The translations under genes were made by a program, and so were the position numbers. The notes below the pieces were generated by a model. That model was not told the origin of the DNA, searched no databases, and saw only the letters and a list, made by a program, of their open reading frames with translations. Below are positions 59,229 through 64,000 of a stretch of DNA of 64,000 nucleotides, piece by piece. The stretch comes from Sophora flavescens (taxonomy: Eukaryota; Streptophyta; Magnoliopsida; Fabales; Fabaceae). The first letter of the stretch is position 1; each line of letters begins with the position of its first letter. Where the stretch lies: assembly GCA_030762895.1 (NCBI GenBank), contig CM061066.1, positions 7,096,047 through 7,160,046 on the forward strand, in the 5' to 3' direction.

Positions 59229-59348
59229 GTTAGTGTTCCATCCAGCAGTCTGCTAACCATAGTGACGGTTAGATGTGGGCATTGTGCCAATTTGCTATCA
59301 GTTAACATGGGAGCATCACTTCAAGCATTTCCTCCTCAAGACCCTCAG
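59229..59348 (+). pseudogene. captured exon 2 of a YABBY transcription factor (YAB2/YAB5-like)
   Basis: A 120-base exon with an intact CAG acceptor and CAG/GTATTT donor encodes 40 residues beginning VSVPSSSLLTIVTVRCGHCA and continuing NLLSVNMGASLQAF, then PPQDPQ. This is the second half of the YABBY C2C2 zinc finger; the CGHC pair gives the last two zinc ligands. The VRCGHCANLLSVNMGA stretch is typical of the YAB2/YAB5 group, plant factors for lateral-organ polarity. The exon is open and shows no damage. The first exon with the other two Cys, and the YABBY HMG-like domain exons, were not found in the window, so this is a fragment inside the CACTA-type element. Confidence 0.85.
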
Positions 59349-60627
59349 GTATTTAAATTTCGCCCTCTTTTTTGTTTCTCTCTTTTTGGACATACTTATA
59401 CATACCTAGATATAACCTTCTGGGCAATTACTGTAATACTTTTATTATATATATAATATGATTGAGTGAAAATGCATTTTGGTTTTGTGTGAAAATACTG
59501 TTTTTGTTTTGGTCTTACTTTCCTATATTTAGCACATAACCACTTGTAGAGAGTTTTTTCTCTCCATCTCACACATAACACAAGCACGTGGTTTATTTGC
59601 CATGGAGTGAATGGAGTATGGTCTGTTCTAAGATATATGGAAGGAGAGTTTTGGGAGAAGTACATTCCTATTTAGTTAGGTGGGACAATAGGTTCATGGG
59701 GTAGTGGTAGAATACAGGAGGCAAAAAATAATTATGACTTGGACAAAACTAGTTGATAAAAAGAGGGAGGGAATTCCCTACAAAATAAATCACATAACTT
59801 TCCTGTTGTACAAAGTCCTGTTGTTGGAACCCTTGCTCTTTATGTTGCCAGTATATTCTTCCCCAAAAGAAAAAAAAAAAAAAAAGGAGAATGCCTGGTA
59901 GCTCATGTTTTTATAATTGCATTTATAATAGCTAGAGTATAAATTTTGGAAATATAAGATTTATAAATGTGTAAGTTAGATTTTGCACTGTATGGATACT
60001 TGAAGCAAATGTAATATCTTTATTTGTAATTGTAATCTTGGGTCAGATAAGTTTGATCCTTTGTTGTTCACTATCTCTAATATTGCAAGTGAAATGAAAG
60101 AAGCAATGGATCCATGGTTTGATCAACTTATTCATTTGTTCCATTTTTTTAGTGTAAAAGGATTGTTATTGTTAATATTTCATTTTAAAGACCTTTATAA
60201 TTATTATAGCGAGTTGTTTCTTTATTACATATTGTTGAGCCCTGCCAGCCTCCTAGAAACATGACTGACCGAGAAAGGTGTGTTTTTACTTTTTATTAGT
60301 TTTTGGTCTTATTATTATTTTCCCCCAAGATTTTATCTCTATGGGGGTCCTAAATGAAGGTTGAGAATTTTTTTTCGAAGTGATTTTTATTTTTATTTTT
60401 ATATTAATGTGTACTACTATACTTTTGTAAAGGTTACAAAGATCTGAATATGATACAGATTTTATATCTTAGAGTCATACCTCTAATTGCATCATTGTTT
60501 TCCTTATTCATCCCTGCTTGATTGAAACTACACCATAAAAGGTCATTTCGCACTCTTTACTTTTTGGAGGAAGAAAGTGCCTTTTAATATATTTATATGT
60601 TTACTTATTATTGTCTACAATTTGTAG

Positions 60628-60899
60628 TCTCATCGAGAACGAGGCGTCTGGGAGTGTGGATAGTTTGTCTCGAGACATAGTATTACTGATCGATGGACGG
60701 AGGTAACTAATAGTGTTTTTAAGTACAAAAGTTAGTTATTATGTTTGTTTTACTTGATTTGGTAATATTGTTTATCTTATGTTATTGGAACTTGCAGAAT
60801 TTCAACAATGCGGAACCATTATCTGATGATGAAATTGAGGACATCAAGGAGCGTTGGGCAAGCTTCTTTCTTGATTATAGTAAACCATTTGTATCTTAG
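60628..60899 (+). pseudogene. unidentified exon pair within the CACTA-type element
   Basis: 60628-60702 (after TTTGTAG, before GTAACT) reads LIENEASGSVDSLSRDIVLL then IDGR. 60798-60899 (after TTGCAG) reads NFNNAEPLSDDEIEDIKERW then ASFFLDYSKPFVS and TAG. Both look like real protein, but their phases do not join: the donor leaves two bases while the second frame starts at the exon edge, so a frameshift or a different donor is implied. They could be the end of the transposon's own gene or a captured host gene. I do not recognise the family. Confidence 0.45.
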
Positions 60900-61489
60900 A
60901 TGTATTTAGTTTGACATTCATATAGGGTTAATTTTTTTGTTGGTATAGCTAGATTAATTAGTACTGATTAATCATATGGATATTGAATTATATATATGGA
61001 TGTTAATGTTAATTGTTGAGTTTTTGTTGATTTTGTGTTGTTTTTGATTTTGTTGATGTGTATTGAAAATTGAATGAAAACAGGGAAAGAAAGTGATGAA
61101 AGAAACAAACGAGGTTTTTTTTAAAAAAATTACAAGACTTTCTACAACGGTTGTGACATTAACCGATGTAGAAAGTCCATCAGTAGTTTACGAAGTGCAC
61201 TTTCTACATCGTTTGGTCAATAAACCGATGTAGAAAGTTACAATGGTTGGTCAAAACAACCGATGTAGAAAGTCCACCAGAGTCTACAAACTGGATATAG
61301 AAATCATACTTTCTACTACGGTTGCGTCTTTCAACAGATGTAGCAAGGTACTTTCTACAACAGTTGGACAACCGTTGTAGAAAGTCCCTACTTTCTACAT
61401 CGAGGCTATCAACAACGGTTGGTCAACCATTGTAGAAAGTCTTTTTCAATCATTGTAGAAAGGATTTTTTGCACTAGTGTTGATTCCTA

Positions 61490-61941
61490 AAAAATTCAGG
61501 ACACCCACTTTTGATCCCTAAAAAAATAAATTAACCATTCAGTCCCTCAAATTTACAAACGCGGGACACACTAGTCTCCTTCCACTTTCAATGCCCATTT
61601 ACTTGTCTATGTGTCTTGTTAACCATCCCACCTGACTTTTTAGTGGTCATGCATAGTCTATGACAACGAATAAAAAGTGAAAAACATGCACATTTTTCAG
61701 GTACTTGGGTTTTAAAATTTTCCACGCATTTTTACACTTTCGTCCATTTTTCACGATGGAAAAATGTCATAGGTCACGCATGACAACTAACAAGTCAGGT
61801 AGGATGGTTAACGAAACACATAGGCAAGTAAACGAACATTGGAAGTGGAAGGGAGACTAATGTGTCTCGCGTTTGTAAATTTGAGGGACAAAATGATTAA
61901 TGTATTTTTTTAGGAACCAAAAGTGGGTCCCCTAAATTTTC
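61490..61941. mobile_element. hairpin MITE beside the CACTA-type element
   Basis: Arms of about 150 bases pair: CACCCACTTTTGATCCCTAA with TAGGAACCAAAAGTGGGTCC, and CTCAAATTTACAAACGCGGG with CGCGTTTGTAAATTTGAGGG. The centre has TTTTTCACGATGGAAAAAT-like palindromes. No ORF. Confidence 0.85.
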
Positions 61942-61967
61942 CAGAGTTCTACTTGGGTCTTTGATCT

Positions 61968-62132
61968 TAATATTAAATATTCAAATAACACATATATGCA
62001 TTTTAATATAATTCTCTAAGTTTGAAACAAACACATTTTAAAAGATTTTTTAATTGAACTATTGGAATTCTAAAATTCCTTATTAAATATTTGTCAATAG
62101 ATTTATGAAAGTCAATACTACAATAAAAATTG
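61968..62132. repeat. 165-base direct repeat, right copy
   Basis: Counterpart of 56802-56967. It ends 4 bases before the start of LTR copy F. Confidence 0.85.
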
Positions 62133-62136
62133 AGAC

Positions 62137-64000
62137 TGTAACACCCCCCCTTGGGGCATTACTTAAGTAACATGTGCGAAAATAAAATTAACATGTAATT
62201 TGCTGGTGCTTTCGGAAAATGACTTATATAAGTACATAAGTGTTTGAAATTGGTTATAATTTTTTTTTTCACGACTCCACACCTCAACCTTAATTGACAC
62301 TCAAATTTAATATCATAGCTTGGCAAGCCTATTTAGTTTAAAGAATATACTCAAATACAAAATAGTAGTTTTACAAAAAATTCGACAGAGTCTCCTCTGT
62401 AATTCGGACATCCCATAATAAAATAACACCTGTTAACATATTTACATTTTCGTTCCAGAATTCCAGTTACACCAAATTCAACCAGGCATTAATACATAAA
62501 AATAATAGTTATAGCCATAAGCTTTACAAAACCAAAAGAAATAGCTTAGATTTTCATTCAAAAGATATGCTCTCCGAGCTATAGACATTCACTTTTAAAA
62601 TAAAGGCTCTCTGAGCCAAACTCATTCATACCATCAAAATAATCCAAGTCTCAATCCTAAGCTGGTCGTTCTAAAAGTTATTCCGCAAGGAATACCTCAT
62701 CAAGCAACTACACCTAAGTCTCGGAATGACTTAGAAAGACTCCTCTGCACCATCTGTGTTAGAGTACCCAGGGTACAATATCGAACTAGAAGAATCCTGA
62801 AATGTTTGTAAGGGTGAGATACCGACAAATGGATATATCACACAACAACCATACACATGATACATACATCACATAATCATATAAGCATTTTAAATCATGC
62901 ATATACATAACATAACAGTGTTATAACAAAGGGTCTCAAACCCGAACAATCGGTTTTATAAAGAGAATGCATGGTACTTCAATATTCAACTCTATCTTGA
63001 TACCTAATCTCCGGAGATCCCACAACTTTCTGTTTCGTTTCAAGCTGATCAGGCTCGCACATGGCGCATTGTAAAAATGAACAAAACAATGCCCAAGAAA
63101 ATAAATGGTGCACATCCCCATTCCCGATAGGATGTTCATGCCAGCACCTAACACAATTCCCGTTAGGATGCTCATGCAAAGCACATAACACAATTGTGCA
63201 CATCCCCATTCCCGTTAGGATGCTCATGCAAAGCAATGACACTATTCCCCCATTCCCGATAGGAAATAGCGGCACATTCATGTGACCAGTGCTCAAACAA
63301 CTATTGCAACTGTTCACATGACACCTCTGTGACAACCACTCAAACAGCTATTGCAGTTGTACACAGATACACTGTCGGATAATCCATCTTAATCACATGT
63401 GACCAATGCTCAAACAGCTTTTGCAATTGTTCACACGACCCTTCTGTGACAACCACTCAAACAGCTATTGCAGTTGTACAGAGATACATAACCACTCAAA
63501 CAGCTATTGCAGTTATGTACAGGGTCACTTGTGCTATAACCACTCAAACAGCTATTGCATCTATGCACAAATATTATCCGACCTCGTATGATAGCCACTC
63601 AAACAACTATTGCAGCTTAGTCATACGGCCCCTTGTGACAACTCTCCAACCATTGTTGTAGTCATACACAAGGTAACTCATTGGTCCCCACAGAACACAA
63701 TGATCATCATCTCCTGACACGTCTGCCATATACATTGATCCACTCTGGATTCAATGCCTATAATCACATGACACAATTGCCATTGAATGCATGAGAAAAA
63801 ATTTTATTCTCGTTTTGTTTTCTTTGTCATAATAATCTTTCCCTGTCGAAGCACAAAGCTTAACGACCATGCTTAATTCTTTTAATTAAGACTTTTCACT
63901 TAAAACAAATACAGGACACACAGTCCAAATCTTTTAATCTCAACATAGGACATACAGTCCGAATGCTCAATCACGATGCCCTTAAACCGATGCACCAGTT
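62137..64000 (-). mobile_element. LTR copy F, continues past the window
   Basis: The plus-strand left end TGTAACACCCCCCCTTGGGG is the inverse of an LTR 3' end like those of copies B and C. Shared landmarks follow: TTCGACAGAGTCTCCTCTGT, GTGTTAGAGTACCCAGGGTA, GTAAGGGTGAGATACCGACA and, near 63940, AGTCCAAATC-type text. Whether it is a solo LTR or part of a full element cannot be told because the other end lies beyond 64000. Confidence 0.83.
63110..63625. repeat. two tandem repeat arrays within LTR copy F
   Basis: First array (63110-63260): four units of CATTCCCGTTAGGATGCTCA with spacers of 20-40 bases. Second array (63290-63625): seven units of CTCAAACAGCTATTGCAGTT separated by variable spacers with CACATGACACCTCTGTGACA-like text. 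The ORFs here are repeat artefacts. Confidence 0.85.

Larger units (their letters stand above)
57104..61479. mobile_element. third CACTA-type element with captured host exons
   Basis: The right end, in inverse, reads CACTAGTGCAAAAAATCC (from 61479); the left end is CATTAGTGAAAAATATG (57104), a decayed copy. Both flanks hold subterminal repeats of TTTCTACATCGGTT / AACCGATGTAGAAAG (57300-57400 and 61130-61460, more than ten units). Flanking triplets TTT and TTG do not match perfectly. No transposase was seen. Inside are a GC-rich leader-like block, a YABBY exon and two further exon-like frames, so it is a non-autonomous element carrying host DNA. Confidence 0.75.

Noticed and set aside
63061..63661. 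ORFs with repeated NHSNSYCSY or HEHPNGN text
   Set aside because: Translations of tandem repeats in LTR F.

Overview
The window looks like nuclear DNA from a dicot plant, most likely a legume. It is strongly AT-rich, full of TA, CA and poly-C tracts, and almost entirely built of transposable elements of plant type: long-LTR Ty3/gypsy elements with LTRs starting TGTAACACC, a Tat/Ogre-type solo LTR, a SIRE/Maximus-like copia LTR with repeated ATAATCGATTAT motifs, CACTA and Mutator-like DNA transposons, MITEs and a SINE. The legume assignment is an inference from the style of these repeats. No intact host protein-coding gene, tRNA, rRNA or CRISPR array was found. Every coding trace is a transposon gene remnant or a host exon carried inside a transposon.

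Layout. 142-5074 is a CACTA element with inverted subterminal repeats and a broken Ulp1-type (C48) protease gene. 6606-8069 is a Tat/Ogre-like solo LTR with exact target site duplication (TSD) TTATC. 8090-10262 is a cluster of MITEs, one SINE with a 15-base TSD, and a foldback element holding a Tourist-like MITE. 10503-11729 is a Pack-MULE-like element with a GC-rich passenger. 11818-16372 is a foldback element split by a 3.9 kb solo LTR (12151-16013, TSD CTGTT). 17508-21390 is a related mosaic LTR. 23152-24346 is a Mutator-like foldback carrying the first exon of RBX1.

25551-45305 is the centrepiece: a SIRE-like copia remnant was hit by a solo LTR (27439-43980, TSD GGAGT). That LTR was hit by a second one (28218-41856, TSD ATTAC), that by an LTR retrotransposon with two LTRs, one reduced to 103 bases (29017-38767, TSD GATTG), and that by a further solo LTR (34227-38366, TSD ATAAA). 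All four TSDs can be read exactly, so the order of insertion is recoverable.

45379-49898 is a second CACTA element (minus strand). Its roughly 12-exon ORF keeps a well-preserved Ulp1 catalytic domain but has at least four in-frame stops further upstream. A truncated LTR (49906-53492) in the same orientation abuts its first exon. 54843-56802 is a MITE cluster in a tandem duplication that preserves an empty insertion site. 57104-61479 is a third CACTA-type element that carries an intact YABBY zinc-finger exon and an unidentified exon pair. 62137-64000 is an LTR running off the end of the window.

The two captured host exons (RBX1 and YABBY) in two different transposon classes, and the five-layer nest, are the points of greatest interest. 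All boundaries were read by eye; similarity searches were not possible.
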